A stretch of DNA of 64,000 nucleotides. Origin: an uncultured Bacteroides sp. (lineage in GTDB: Bacteria > Bacteroidota > Bacteroidia > Bacteroidales > UBA932). A program made the translations under genes and the position numbers. The notes beneath the pieces are model-generated. The model worked only from the letters and a program-made list of their open reading frames with translations, did no database searches and had not been told where the DNA came from. Location of the stretch: NCBI GenBank assembly GCA_900546925.1, contig UREV01000003.1:1-64000 (forward strand). Reading direction: 5' to 3'. Shown here piece after piece: positions 6,752 to 14,715 of this stretch. Within the stretch, counting starts at the first letter, position 1. Each line of letters starts with the position of its first letter.

Positions 6752-8182
6752 ATGAAGGTATGTGTCGGTTTGTCCGGAGGAGTAGATTCCAGTGTGGCCG
6801 CTCTGTTGCTTAAACAGCAGGGTTATGATGTGTTTGCCATGTTCATGCAGAATTGGCATGATACTGAGGGAACTCTCCATGGTGACTGTGAATGGGAAGA
6901 GGATAAGTTTGTAGCCGAAATGGTAGCCAGAAAAATCGGCATACCGTTCTATTTCATTGACCTGAGCAACGAATATCGTCAGCGGGTGGTGGATTATATG
7001 TTCGACGAGTATTCGAAGGGCCGGACTCCGAATCCTGACGTGCTCTGCAACAGGGAGATTAAGTTCGATGCGTTCCTGAAGGCGGCGGAGAAGATGGGCG
7101 CGGATATGGTGGCGACCGGACATTATTGTCGGAAGGAACCGGCATTGGACGACGAAGGCCATCAGATTATGCAGGACGGCAAGCCTGTGTGGCGTATTCT
7201 CGCGGGCTCGGATCCGAATAAAGACCAGAGTTATTTCCTTTGTCAACTTACTCAGGATCAGCTTTCTAAGGCGATGTTCCCGATCGGTGACATCTGCAAG
7301 CCGGAGGTCCGTCATCTTGCTCATGAAGCGGATCTTCCTTCTGCCGAAAAAAAGGATTCACAGGGAATCTGTTTCGTCGGGAAGGTGGATTTGCCTGTTT
7401 TCCTGCAGCAGAAACTGAAGTCTGTGGAGGGGGATGTTATCGAGGTGTATGATGCGTATTTCAGTGAATCTGAACAGTATAAGTTTATTCATGACACATT
7501 GGATTCTATTCTTGCGGATGGAAGTTTAGGGGATGTGAATCTGGTGACGGATTATATTTCGGATGACAAGTCTGCACATTCCGAGGCCGGAAGTTTCGAG
7601 GGCGGTTGTGCCAATGTTTCTGTGTATGATTTCGGAAAGATCGCCGCGCTCAGTGACGGGCAGCTCAAGCGTCTTTCTGAGCCTGTCACTTATGGAGATA
7701 TCCATTTCGAGACAGAGACTTACAGGTCTGGAAAGCATCATGTGAAAAAGACCCGTTATAAGGAGAATCCTTATGGGGCTGTAGTGGGAAGACATGAAGG
7801 GGCACAGTTCTATACTATAGGTCAGAGGAAGGGCCTGAATATCGGCGGTCACAAGGACTCACTCTTCGTGATATCTACCGACATTGACAAAAACATAATT
7901 TATGTAGGGGAGGGGCATCGGCATAAAGGGTTGTCCCGCAGTTGTTTGCGCGTGGCTCCGGAGGAAATACATTGGATCCGCGAGGATTTGCGGATGGAGG
8001 TGGATGAGATCAGGCGGTACAGGGTGCGCATCCGTTATCGTCAGCCTCTTCAGGATGCGGTGCTGGTCATGAGGGAGACCGGACTTTATATTTTGTTCGA
8101 GCAGCCGCAGCGTGGCATCACTTCCGGGCAGTTTGCTGTCTGGTATGACTGTGACGAGATGGTAGGCTCTGGAGTAATTTAA
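6752..8182 (+). CDS. mnmA: tRNA-specific 2-thiouridylase, with a large insertion
   Basis: MnmA 2-thiolates U34 in tRNAs for Lys, Glu and Gln. The N-terminal PP-loop GLSGGVDSS is at residues 6-14. The two catalytic cysteines are C99 in NPDVLCNREIKF and C207 in SQGICFVG. The central and C-terminal beta domains resume at YGAVVGRHEG and YTIGQRKGL (about 341-361). At 476 residues it is roughly 100 longer than the usual 360-380. The excess is an acidic block at about residues 232-340, inserted just before the VVGxHxG turn, which I do not recognise. Both catalytic cysteines survive, so activity is likely. It is monocistronic with a strong terminator. Confidence 0.93.
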   Translation: MKVCVGLSGGVDSSVAALLLKQQGYDVFAMFMQNWHDTEGTLHGDCEWEEDKFVAEMVARKIGIPFYFIDLSNEYRQRVVDYMFDEYSKGRTPNPDVLCNREIKFDAFLKAAEKMGADMVATGHYCRKEPALDDEGHQIMQDGKPVWRILAGSDPNKDQSYFLCQLTQDQLSKAMFPIGDICKPEVRHLAHEADLPSAEKKDSQGICFVGKVDLPVFLQQKLKSVEGDVIEVYDAYFSESEQYKFIHDTLDSILADGSLGDVNLVTDYISDDKSAHSEAGSFEGGCANVSVYDFGKIAALSDGQLKRLSEPVTYGDIHFETETYRSGKHHVKKTRYKENPYGAVVGRHEGAQFYTIGQRKGLNIGGHKDSLFVISTDIDKNIIYVGEGHRHKGLSRSCLRVAPEEIHWIREDLRMEVDEIRRYRVRIRYRQPLQDAVLVMRETGLYILFEQPQRGITSGQFAVWYDCDEMVGSGVI

Positions 8183-8197
8183 TCGCTTTGATATATG

Positions 8198-8233
8198 AGC
8201 CCGCGAGATAGGATTCCCGCTCGCGGGTTTTTT
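8198..8233 (+). terminator. Intrinsic terminator of mnmA
   Basis: CCCGCGAG (8200-8207) pairs perfectly with CTCGCGGG (8220-8227), followed by TTTTTT. Confidence 0.92.
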
Positions 8234-8241
8234 CGTGCTTG

Positions 8242-8712
8242 TCAGAAAATCGACAGGTCGCGTTTCGCTTCCTGAACGACGAAGGAGCTCTCGATGGAGC
8301 CGATGCTTGCGATGTGACCCAAGACGTTCGTTATGAACTCCTGGTAGTGCCGCATGTCGGGAGCATAAACTTTCAGAAGAAAGTCGAATCTTCCGGAGAT
8401 GTTGTAACACTCTGATACTTCGGGGATTTGTGAAATCTTTTCCGTGAAATTCTCCACGATTTCGTGGTTTACCTGGTTCAGTTTCACGTTGCAGAAGACG
8501 ACAAATCCATGGTTGAGTTTCTCGCTATCCAAGACTGCTACATATTTCTTTATATAGCCCTCTTTTTCGAGTCGTTTCATGCGTTCAAAAACAGGAGTAG
8601 ACGACAAGTTGACCTTCGCTGCGAGCTCTTTGGTGGTCACGCGGGCGTCTTCTTGCAATGCTTTTAGTATCTGGATGTCGATTTTGTCCAGAGATTCTGT
8701 CTGAGAGATCAT
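8242..8712 (-). CDS. Lrp/AsnC-family transcriptional regulator
   Basis: The 156-residue protein has an N-terminal winged helix-turn-helix (about residues 8-60: LDKIDIQILKALQEDAR, then TTKELAAKVNLSSTPVFERMKRLEKEGYI) and a C-terminal RAM/AsnC effector domain (about 70-150, with GRFDFLLKV). The family senses amino acids and forms dimers or octamers on DNA. The effector cannot be read from the sequence. The start overlaps the stop of the upstream membrane-protein gene by 4 bp (ATGA), so the two are translationally coupled. Confidence 0.92.
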   Translation of the reverse strand: MISQTESLDKIDIQILKALQEDARVTTKELAAKVNLSSTPVFERMKRLEKEGYIKKYVAVLDSEKLNHGFVVFCNVKLNQVNHEIVENFTEKISQIPEVSECYNISGRFDFLLKVYAPDMRHYQEFITNVLGHIASIGSIESSFVVQEAKRDLSIF

Positions 8713-9218
8713 AAACTGTTATGTAATAGTCGGTTCATTAGTTTTTTTATAACCTTCTGAGCTTTGCTGCTCGGAAGTATCCACAAGTACGCCGTAAGTC
8801 CGGCAAAGATTATACCTTGCAGCGTGTAAATGATGCCGGGTGTGATCAATGCCTCTGTGGCGAAGGATATTAAGAATAAAAACATGACGACACCTCTCAG
8901 TGTGGAGCTGCGGTTTCCTTCTTTAAATGTGGCGGCATAACGCTGTACTGTCTTTCCGTTTACGACATGTTCTCCGGCGCTCTCCACGTGGCATGAAATA
9001 TATCTGATTCTCCATGGTGTAGACCAATCGAGGAACAGGTCGTAGTCTCCTGTAGATTCCGGAAGTTTGGTTCCATCCAAGTCGCACGCCTTGAATACTT
9101 TACCATATACCTCCATCTCTGCCTTTACCTGCCCGAGTGTGTCGCCGAAACCGGATTCTGAGTCGAACATGGTCATGCCGGCGTCAAGCATTTGTACTTT
9201 GAGGTTGAATGATTTCAT
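8709..9218 (-). CDS. Hypothetical protein with two C-terminal membrane segments
   Basis: I do not recognise this 169-residue protein. Roughly the first 105 residues are soluble, with no signal peptide (MKSFNLKVQML), and contain the hydrophilic stretch YDLFLDWSTPWRIRY. Two hydrophobic segments follow (LRGVVMFLFLISFATEALI, then a segment including GIIFAGLTAYLWIL), and a basic tail ends the protein. It overlaps the downstream lrp-like gene by 4 bp in the same operon, so it may be connected with what that regulator controls or senses. A TATATTTG -7 box (complement of 9243-9250) lies just upstream. Confidence 0.75.
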   Translation of the reverse strand: MKSFNLKVQMLDAGMTMFDSESGFGDTLGQVKAEMEVYGKVFKACDLDGTKLPESTGDYDLFLDWSTPWRIRYISCHVESAGEHVVNGKTVQRYAATFKEGNRSSTLRGVVMFLFLISFATEALITPGIIYTLQGIIFAGLTAYLWILPSSKAQKVIKKLMNRLLHNSL

Positions 9219-9242
9219 ATCAATTTAGTAAAGATTCCAAAG

Positions 9243-9250
9243 CAAATATA
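9243..9250 (-). promoter_or_regulatory. -7 box of the membrane protein / lrp operon
   Basis: TATATTTG on the minus strand, 25 bp upstream of the start codon; no clear -33 element. Confidence 0.45.
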
Positions 9251-9285
9251 CATAAAATCTTATAACTTTACGGAAAAACTTGTAG

Positions 9286-10350
9286 ATGAAAACATCATTT
9301 CGTATACTTTCTTTGCTCTTTTTGTTGCTTTTTTCCATGTCTTGTTCTCTGCGGAAAGCTACTTCGGCGGAGGTTTCTGATGTGTCTTCCTGCTTTAAGA
9401 TCAGGTGCGCCGCGGACTCGGTGTGCACTATTGTAACTGTTTCGCCTGATGGCAGTTGCACAGATTCATTGACCTTTACCGGAACGAAGAACAGGATAGT
9501 CTGCATGTCTTCGACGTATGTCGCGTCGCTCTCGGCGCTCGGCTGCGATTCCACCGTTTGCGCGGTCTCCGGGGTGCGGTATATTTCGGCGCCGGAAATC
9601 CGTCGTCGCTTCGCGGACGGGCTGGTCGCGGATTTAGGGGTCGATGCCAATGCTGATTTCGAGCGGTTGGTGTCAATGAATCCGGACCTGGTGGTGATGT
9701 ATTCGATTCCCGGCTCCGGGGATGCGTTGAAATCCAGGCTGGATGAGTTCGGCATTCCTGTGCTGGTCTTGTATGACTATCTGGAAAATAGTCCGTTGGC
9801 GCGGGCGTCATATATAAAGGTGTTCGGTGCGGTCACTGGTCGGATGGAGCAGGCGGATTCCATATTCGATGGTGTGTGCAGTCGTTATCATGAACTTGCT
9901 GATGCGGTGGCTGAGTCGTGTCATGAGACGGCGAAAGTGCTTATGAATGTGCCTTATGCTGATGCCTGGTATGTCCCGGGCGGAGATAATTATATGTCTC
10001 GTCTGGTTCGAGATGCTGGCGGTGAGATTCTCGGTTCTGTTCCAGGTATGTCCGAGTCTTCCATAATTTCTGTAGAAAAGGCGTTGGAACTGTCGCGTCG
10101 TGCACAGTTCTGGCTCCATACCGGGAATTATGAGTCGAAGGAGGCGCTCAGTGAGAGTAATGAGTTGTCTCTCATAGAGATACCGCAGATTTACAATAAT
10201 ACGTTGAGGGTGAATGATGGCGGCGGCAATGATTACTGGGAAAGTGGTGTGGTTCATCCTGACTGGATTCTCCACGACTTGGTGAAGATTTTCCATCCGT
10301 CTGTTCTGAGGGATACTTTGGGTTTTTATTATTATAGAGAAGTTCGGTAG
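9286..10350 (+). CDS. BtuF/FhuD-like periplasmic-binding lipoprotein
   Basis: The 354-residue protein starts with a lipoprotein signal peptide ending in the lipobox FSMSC (Cys at about residue 20). The remainder fits the class III periplasmic-binding fold used for cobalamin, haem and siderophores: RIVCMSSTYVASLSALGC, then LVSMNPDLVVMYS and IPVLVLYDYLENSPLARASYI in the N lobe, a long connecting helix, and NVPYADAWYVPGGDNYMSRLVRDAGG in the C lobe. This is the component that hands ligand to an ABC importer. No permease or ATPase gene is next to it, so it is an orphan here and the ligand is unknown. It is divergent from the lrp operon and followed by tRNA-Thr. Confidence 0.82.
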   Translation: MKTSFRILSLLFLLLFSMSCSLRKATSAEVSDVSSCFKIRCAADSVCTIVTVSPDGSCTDSLTFTGTKNRIVCMSSTYVASLSALGCDSTVCAVSGVRYISAPEIRRRFADGLVADLGVDANADFERLVSMNPDLVVMYSIPGSGDALKSRLDEFGIPVLVLYDYLENSPLARASYIKVFGAVTGRMEQADSIFDGVCSRYHELADAVAESCHETAKVLMNVPYADAWYVPGGDNYMSRLVRDAGGEILGSVPGMSESSIISVEKALELSRRAQFWLHTGNYESKEALSESNELSLIEIPQIYNNTLRVNDGGGNDYWESGVVHPDWILHDLVKIFHPSVLRDTLGFYYYREVR

Positions 10351-10370
10351 AAATATTAGTGCAAATAACA

Positions 10371-10400
10371 TTGATTCGAAACAAAAAATGATTATATTTG
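10371..10400 (+). promoter_or_regulatory. Promoter of tRNA-Thr
   Basis: TTG at 10371-10373, a 19-bp spacer, and TATATTTG at 10393-10400; the tRNA begins 31 bp after the box. Confidence 0.6.
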
Positions 10401-10430
10401 CAATCTATTTCGGTACTTGAAGCCGGAAAT

Positions 10431-10503
10431 GCCACTTTAGCTCAGTTGGTAGAGCAGCGCATTCGTAATGCGCAGGTCGAGGGTTCGAACCCCTTGAGTG
10501 GCT
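10431..10503 (+). tRNA. tRNA-Thr (anticodon CGT)
   Basis: A 73-nt cloverleaf: acceptor GCCACTT/GAGTGGC, D arm GCTCAGTTGGTAGAGC, anticodon stem GCGCA/TGCGC with loop TTCGTAA (anticodon CGT, reading ACG), T arm GAGGG-TTCGAAC-CCCTT. CCA is not encoded. Confidence 0.95.
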
Positions 10504-10508
10504 CTCTC

Positions 10509-10543
10509 ACCGCCCTGGATCTTCGGATTCCGGGCGGTTTTTG
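10509..10543 (+). terminator. Terminator of tRNA-Thr
   Basis: ACCGCCC (10509-10515) and GGGCGGT (10532-10538) pair, followed by a T run. Confidence 0.85.
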
Positions 10544-10571
10544 TTTGTGGTAGGAACAGGGTTCCATAACA

Positions 10572-10602
10572 AAAAACCCCTCACAAAATGTGAGGGGTTT
10601 TC
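10572..10602 (-). terminator. Terminator of tRNA-Asp (bidirectional shape)
   Basis: AAAACCCCTCAC and GTGAGGGGTTTT are perfect complements around a short loop. T runs occur in both directions; the minus-strand tRNA-Asp immediately upstream is the likely user. Confidence 0.85.
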
Positions 10603-10604
10603 GG

Positions 10605-10678
10605 CGGTGCGGATGGGGCTCGAACCCACGACCTCGGGCGTGACAGGCCCGCATTCTAACCAGCTGAACTACCGCACC
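10605..10678 (-). tRNA. tRNA-Asp (anticodon GTC)
   Basis: A 74-nt cloverleaf on the minus strand: acceptor GGTGCGG/CCGCACC, a D arm with TTCAGCTGGTTAGAA, anticodon stem CGGGC/GCCCG with loop CTGTCAC (anticodon GTC), T arm GTGGG-TTCGAGC-CCCAT, discriminator G as expected for Asp. Confidence 0.95.
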
Positions 10679-10719
10679 GGGTAATTCATTTGCGTTAGGT
10701 GTTTCTCTCAAACGCGTTG

Positions 10720-10750
10720 CAAAGTTACGCATATTTTCTGAACTTGCAAG
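10720..10750 (-). promoter_or_regulatory. Promoter of tRNA-Asp
   Basis: On the minus strand CTTG (complement of 10747-10750), a 19-bp spacer, and TAACTTTG (complement of 10720-10727). Confidence 0.7.
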
Positions 10751-10806
10751 TGTTTCGGGAAATAATTTTCAAAAAATTTACTATAAAACGATACTTGGCT
10801 GAAAAC

Positions 10807-10843
10807 AAAAAAAGCCATCTGGTGCTTTCCAGACGGCTTTTTA
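10807..10843 (-). terminator. Terminator of hsp20
   Basis: AAAGCCATCTGG and CCAGACGGCTTT pair with one mismatch and have T runs on both strands. It lies 20 bp beyond the hsp20 stop codon. Confidence 0.85.
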
Positions 10844-10862
10844 GCGATTTGTAGAATCAAAA

Positions 10863-11297
10863 CTATTTGATTTCTATGACCTTATGTGCTTCGTTAGGCT
10901 GAACTTTGACAATTTTAGGGATATTGACCTTTAAAACGCCATTTTCTACCTGGGCATTGATCTTTTCCCTGTCGGCGTCATCCGGCAAAAGCATTGTCTG
11001 CTGATATTTGCTGTATGAGAACTCGCGACGGAGATAATGACCGTTCTTCTTGTCCTCGTTGTTCTCCTGTTTCTTTTCCATATTGATGACAAGGTCACCG
11101 TTCTCGTCAAGTGTGACTTTGAAGTCTTCCTTAGTCATTCCAGGGGCTGCGACCTCGAGGTCGTAACTCTTTTCATTTTCTAATACGTTGATGGCAGGAG
11201 CTGTGGCGTTTGATTTCTCCATCCACTCGTTGTCAAAGAAATCATTGAAAATACTTGGTAACCAATTCTGGTTATTCATTCTTCTTGAAGGTACCAT
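10863..11297 (-). CDS. Small heat-shock protein, Hsp20/alpha-crystallin family
   Basis: The 144-residue ATP-independent holdase keeps unfolding proteins soluble. The alpha-crystallin domain spans about residues 35-130, from INVLENEKSYDLEVAAPGM through the VENGVLKVNIPK strand with the A-x-x-x-n-G-V-L signature. The N-terminal arm is short (NWLPSIFNDFFD) and the C-terminal tail ends in IEIK. Unusually for this phylum the start has a good Shine-Dalgarno, AGGAG, 9 nt before the ATG. Two 13-bp direct repeats 21 bp apart and a 16-bp palindrome lie 150-195 bp upstream and could be regulatory. It is a single-gene unit. Confidence 0.93.
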   Translation of the reverse strand: MVPSRRMNNQNWLPSIFNDFFDNEWMEKSNATAPAINVLENEKSYDLEVAAPGMTKEDFKVTLDENGDLVINMEKKQENNEDKKNGHYLRREFSYSKYQQTMLLPDDADREKINAQVENGVLKVNIPKIVKVQPNEAHKVIEIK

Positions 11298-11306
11298 AAT
11301 GTAAAT

Positions 11307-11311
11307 CTCCT
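11307..11311 (-). promoter_or_regulatory. Strong Shine-Dalgarno of hsp20
   Basis: AGGAG on the minus strand, 9 nt from the ATG at 11297. Most starts in the window lack such a site, so it supports this start and suggests efficient translation. Confidence 0.6.
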
Positions 11312-11446
11312 ATAATTTTAAATTTTTTATATTCTTGTTCCCGGATAATCTGCATTACTGTTTCATATCCGTGCCCCGCATCATTTGCGGAACGACTAGG
11401 ATAATGGCAATCGTTGTACCAAATCGAAAATATGTTCTAAAGGTAG

Positions 11447-11490
11447 ACAAAATGGCATAAAATGGTGACAAAATGACATATAAATATGTC
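11447..11490. promoter_or_regulatory. Operator-like direct repeats and palindrome between hsp20 and uvrA
   Basis: ACAAAATGGCATA (11447-11459) and ACAAAATGACATA (11468-11480) differ at one base and start 21 bp apart, two helical turns. The second runs into the perfect dyad GACATAT-AA-ATATGTC (11475-11490). The arrangement suits a dimeric regulator binding one face of the DNA. Which neighbour it would control is not clear. Confidence 0.4.
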
Positions 11491-11540
11491 AAAAAGTCTG
11501 ATTTTCAGCCTTATGGCTAATGTATATTGTCGTTTACTTA

Positions 11541-11730
11541 GTGCGGACATGCACGCGAAGATTACCAAGTCTCGCAAGTGCGAAACACTGCTTATGGAGC
11601 CCGTGAGGGCGAAAGCAAGTCCCTTCCCCGAGACCCGGGATTTAGGGAGAGGGTAACGTGCACGCAAAAAGTGCGTGTGGCCTATGGCCTTCGACCGAGT
11701 GATAACCCTCAAATAAGCGCTTGAGCTCAG
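11541..11730 (+). ncRNA. Folded RNA-like block, possible 5' remnant of a group II intron
   Basis: This GC-richer block has no credible reading frame but many nested complementary segments. GCACG (11551-11555) plus TTACC (11562-11566) pair with GGTAA plus CGTGC (11652-11661), closing a multiloop. Inside are TCGC-aagt-GCGA (11572-11583), GCTT..GCCC-gtga-GGGC..AAGC (11590-11616) and CCCTTCCC..GGGAGAGGG. GGCC-tat-GGCC follows outside. It begins GTGCG, the group II intron 5' consensus, and the layout recalls intron domain I. No domain V and no reverse transcriptase follow, so if it is an intron only a 5' piece remains. A free-standing structured RNA is the alternative. The class call is a guess. 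Confidence 0.3.
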
Positions 11731-11743
11731 CATGTTTGACAAC

Positions 11744-11775
11744 TTGCGAAAATTGAGTAAATTAATGTATATTTG
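11744..11775 (+). promoter_or_regulatory. Promoter of uvrA
   Basis: TTG at 11744-11746, a 21-bp spacer, and TATATTTG at 11768-11775, 51 bp before the ATG. Confidence 0.6.
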
Positions 11776-11826
11776 TAAGACGTTGGGTTCCGGGCAAGGA
11801 AACCAAACTTTGTAAAACAGATATTG

Positions 11827-14715
11827 ATGCCAGATAAAGGAAATATTATAATAAAGGGTGCCAAGGTCAACAACCTGAAGAACGTCTCGCTGGAAATTCC
11901 ACGGAACAAATTCATAGTCATAACCGGCATTTCGGGATCGGGAAAATCATCATTGGCCTTCGACACATTATTCGCCGAGGGGCAGAGGCGTTTCGCCGAA
12001 AGCCTGTCGTCGTACGCGCGCCAGTTCCTCGGAAGGATGTCCAAACCGGATGTCGAGGCCGTCGAGGGAATCCCGCCCGCTATCGCGATAGAGCAGAAGG
12101 TCAATGTGAAAAATCCGCGCTCTACCGTGGCTACCACGACGGAAATCTATGACTATCTGAGAATTATATTCGCGAGAATCGGTCGGACATTCTCCCCGAT
12201 AAGCGGCGTGGAGGTCAAGTGTCATACTGTCAATGACGTTATGGCATATATAATGGACAGCCCAGAACCGTCGGCTATTTACCTTCTTGCTGACCTTGAC
12301 TGGGATAGCAGAGAGGATAAAGTCGAGGCGTTGCTTGCATTGAAAGAAGAAGGCTATTCCAGACTTTTCAGTGAAACGGAAGGCGTTCTTAGGATAGATG
12401 ACGTTATCCAAAAATCAGAGAATGGTGATTTTCCTAAAGGACTCCTGCTTATGGTCGACAGGATTAAACTGCCTGCCATTAAAGGTGGAAAACCTTGTCT
12501 TGCAGATGGTTGTGAAATGCCTGTCAACGAATGGGAAGATATCCTTACGCGACTTCATTCTTCTATAGAAACATGTTTCTCGAAGGGTAACGGTACCATG
12601 TATGTCCAAAAAAACGGGGCAGCATTGACCCAATTCATCAGCAGGTTCGAGGCGGATGGGATGACTTTCCGGGAGCCGGACGAATATATGTTCAGCTTCA
12701 ACAGTCCTCTTGGGGCTTGTCCGGTCTGCGGCGGGCTTGGGAAGATTATCGGCATCAGCGAGGATTTGGTGGTGCCGGACAAGACGAAGAGCATTTACGA
12801 TGGGGCGATAGCGTGCTGGAGGGGCGAAAAAATGGGTTGGTTCAAGGATCGTCTGGTGAGCGTGGCGGATAAGTACGGGATACCTGTATTTGAGCCGTAT
12901 TGTAATCTGTCTCAGGAAGTTAAAGACTTGATTTGGGATGGATACAAGGCTGATACTGAGGAGAATTCCATTATAGGTATCAACGAGTTTTTCAAGTGGG
13001 TGGACGCGAATAAATATAAGATTCAGTATAAATATTTGTTGAGCCGCTTTTCCGGGAGAACGGTGTGTCATGAGTGCAAGGGAAGCCGTCTGAGGAAAGA
13101 TGCGTTGTATGTGAAGGTCGGCGGGAAGAATATTTTCGAGCTGCTGTGCATGAATACTGAGGAGCTGTTAGAGTTTTTCTCTACGTTGCAACTTACTGAA
13201 TATGAGAATTCTATAGTGCATAAGGCGATAGACGAGATTACTTCCAGACTGCGTTATATACTGGATGTGGGACTGGGTTATCTGACATTGAACCGAGCAT
13301 GCAATACGTTGTCTGGCGGTGAGAGTCAGCGAATTAACCTCGTGACAGCGTTGGGAAGTTCGCTGGTCGGGTCAATGTATGTTCTCGACGAGCCGAGTAT
13401 TGGACTGCATCCGCGTGATACTGACCGACTTATAAGCGTACTTAAGAGGCTTAGAGATGTCGGTAACACGGTGGTCGTGGTGGAGCATGATGAGGAAATC
13501 ATACGTGCTGCGGACATGTTGATAGACATGGGACCATTGGCGGGCGTGAACGGCGGCGAGGTGGTCTTCCAGGGAAAAGTTGCCGATGATATCCCTAAGA
13601 ATGTTCTGGACAGGTCCATGACGTTGCAATATCTTACCGGAGCAAGAAAACGTGTGACCCGTGAAAAACGCTCGTGGGACTATTATGTGAGCGTGGAAGG
13701 CGCTATGGAACATAACCTTAAGGATATTTCTGTAAAGTTTCCGTTGGGCGTCCTTACTGTTGTTTCCGGAGTCAGCGGCAGCGGTAAATCATCATTGGTA
13801 GGGGATATCTTGTATCCTGCATTGTACCGACACATAAACGAAACCGGTCAGTTGCCTGGCGTTTTCAGGAAGTTGGGCGGTAATCTGGACCGCTTGTCGG
13901 CTGTGGAATATGTGGACCAGAACCCGATAGGGAAGAGTTCCAGGTCGAATGCCGTTACATATCTGAAGGTGTATGACGATATCCGTAAACTTATGAGCGA
14001 GCAACAGTTCGCCAAGGTGAACGGATTTACCCCGTCATATTTTTCTTTTAACCAGGACGGCGGAAGATGCTCTGAGTGCCAGGGTGAGGGCTTTGTGCAT
14101 ATCGGCATGCAGTTCATGGCGGACGTCACGATGGTCTGTGAGGCTTGCGGCGGTAAAAGATTCAAGCCGGAAATCCTCGAAGTCCGATACCAGGGTAAGA
14201 ACATTGACGATATCCTGAATATGAGCGTGGAGGAGGCGATAGCATTCTTTGGGGCGCAGAAAGAAGTTGAGGCTCAGACGATTGCGCGCAAGCTGCAGCC
14301 GCTGGTGGATGTCGGTCTGTCCTATATTAAGTTGGGCCAGAGCAGCAGCACCCTGTCGGGAGGAGAGAGCCAGCGCATAAAGCTCGCTTATTTCTTGTCA
14401 ATGAATGATTCTTCGTCGAAGTCGGCGCAGAAACGCATTCTGTTCATATTCGACGAGCCTACTACGGGACTGCATTTCTATGATGTGGAAAAACTGATGC
14501 GCGCGTTCGATGCGCTCTTGGCGAAGGGGCATTCTGTGGTAGTCGTGGAGCATAACCTGGATGTCATACGAGCTGCAGATTGGATAATAGAAATGGGTCC
14601 TGATGCAGGAGACAATGGCGGAAAAGTAGTATTCGAAGGTACGCCTGAAGATTTGGTTGTCTCCGGGAATACATATACAGCTAAATATTTGAAATTAACT
14701 GCAACACATGATTAA
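11827..14715 (+). CDS. uvrA: Excinuclease ABC subunit A
   Basis: The 962-residue damage-recognition ATPase of nucleotide excision repair loads UvrB at lesions. It has two ABC modules: Walker A GISGSGKSS near residue 37 and GVSGSGKSS in the C half, each with an LSGGESQRI signature. The C-terminal zinc module is intact (CSEC, a spacer of about 19, CEAC). The first zinc site has only CPVC after FSFNSPLGA; its upstream CxxC is replaced by an ISRFEADGMTFREP-type segment, which I recall as usual in Bacteroidota UvrA. I used the ATG at 11827 rather than the TTG just before it. The last 8 bp overlap the Stealth gene, so the two may be co-transcribed. Confidence 0.95.
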   Translation: MPDKGNIIIKGAKVNNLKNVSLEIPRNKFIVITGISGSGKSSLAFDTLFAEGQRRFAESLSSYARQFLGRMSKPDVEAVEGIPPAIAIEQKVNVKNPRSTVATTTEIYDYLRIIFARIGRTFSPISGVEVKCHTVNDVMAYIMDSPEPSAIYLLADLDWDSREDKVEALLALKEEGYSRLFSETEGVLRIDDVIQKSENGDFPKGLLLMVDRIKLPAIKGGKPCLADGCEMPVNEWEDILTRLHSSIETCFSKGNGTMYVQKNGAALTQFISRFEADGMTFREPDEYMFSFNSPLGACPVCGGLGKIIGISEDLVVPDKTKSIYDGAIACWRGEKMGWFKDRLVSVADKYGIPVFEPYCNLSQEVKDLIWDGYKADTEENSIIGINEFFKWVDANKYKIQYKYLLSRFSGRTVCHECKGSRLRKDALYVKVGGKNIFELLCMNTEELLEFFSTLQLTEYENSIVHKAIDEITSRLRYILDVGLGYLTLNRACNTLSGGESQRINLVTALGSSLVGSMYVLDEPSIGLHPRDTDRLISVLKRLRDVGNTVVVVEHDEEIIRAADMLIDMGPLAGVNGGEVVFQGKVADDIPKNVLDRSMTLQYLTGARKRVTREKRSWDYYVSVEGAMEHNLKDISVKFPLGVLTVVSGVSGSGKSSLVGDILYPALYRHINETGQLPGVFRKLGGNLDRLSAVEYVDQNPIGKSSRSNAVTYLKVYDDIRKLMSEQQFAKVNGFTPSYFSFNQDGGRCSECQGEGFVHIGMQFMADVTMVCEACGGKRFKPEILEVRYQGKNIDDILNMSVEEAIAFFGAQKEVEAQTIARKLQPLVDVGLSYIKLGQSSSTLSGGESQRIKLAYFLSMNDSSSKSAQKRILFIFDEPTTGLHFYDVEKLMRAFDALLAKGHSVVVVEHNLDVIRAADWIIEMGPDAGDNGGKVVFEGTPEDLVVSGNTYTAKYLKLTATHD

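Larger units (their letters stand above)
11298..11826. other. 529-bp intergenic region between hsp20 and uvrA
   Basis: It holds the hsp20 leader, the operator-like repeats (11447-11490), the folded block (11541-11730) and the uvrA promoter (11744-11775). The only open frames across it are weak antisense ones without family features. Confidence 0.6.

Noticed and set aside
6665..7324. N-terminal extension of cytidine deaminase antisense to mnmA
   Set aside because: The frame is open upstream, but the sequence has no family features, overlaps mnmA on the other strand, and cytidine deaminases are about 130-160 residues.
9286..10350. Part of a cobalamin or haem uptake operon
   Set aside because: Neither a permease nor an ATPase gene nor a TonB-dependent receptor is adjacent. 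A tRNA and its terminator follow immediately.
11437..11742. A 101-residue minus-strand protein in the hsp20-uvrA gap
   Set aside because: It covers the folded RNA-like block and the operator repeats. Its sequence is low in recognisable features and it has no start signal.
12415..13071. A 218-residue antisense open frame within uvrA
   Set aside because: It mirrors the uvrA coding sequence, has no recognisable motifs or start context, and is an expected shadow frame.
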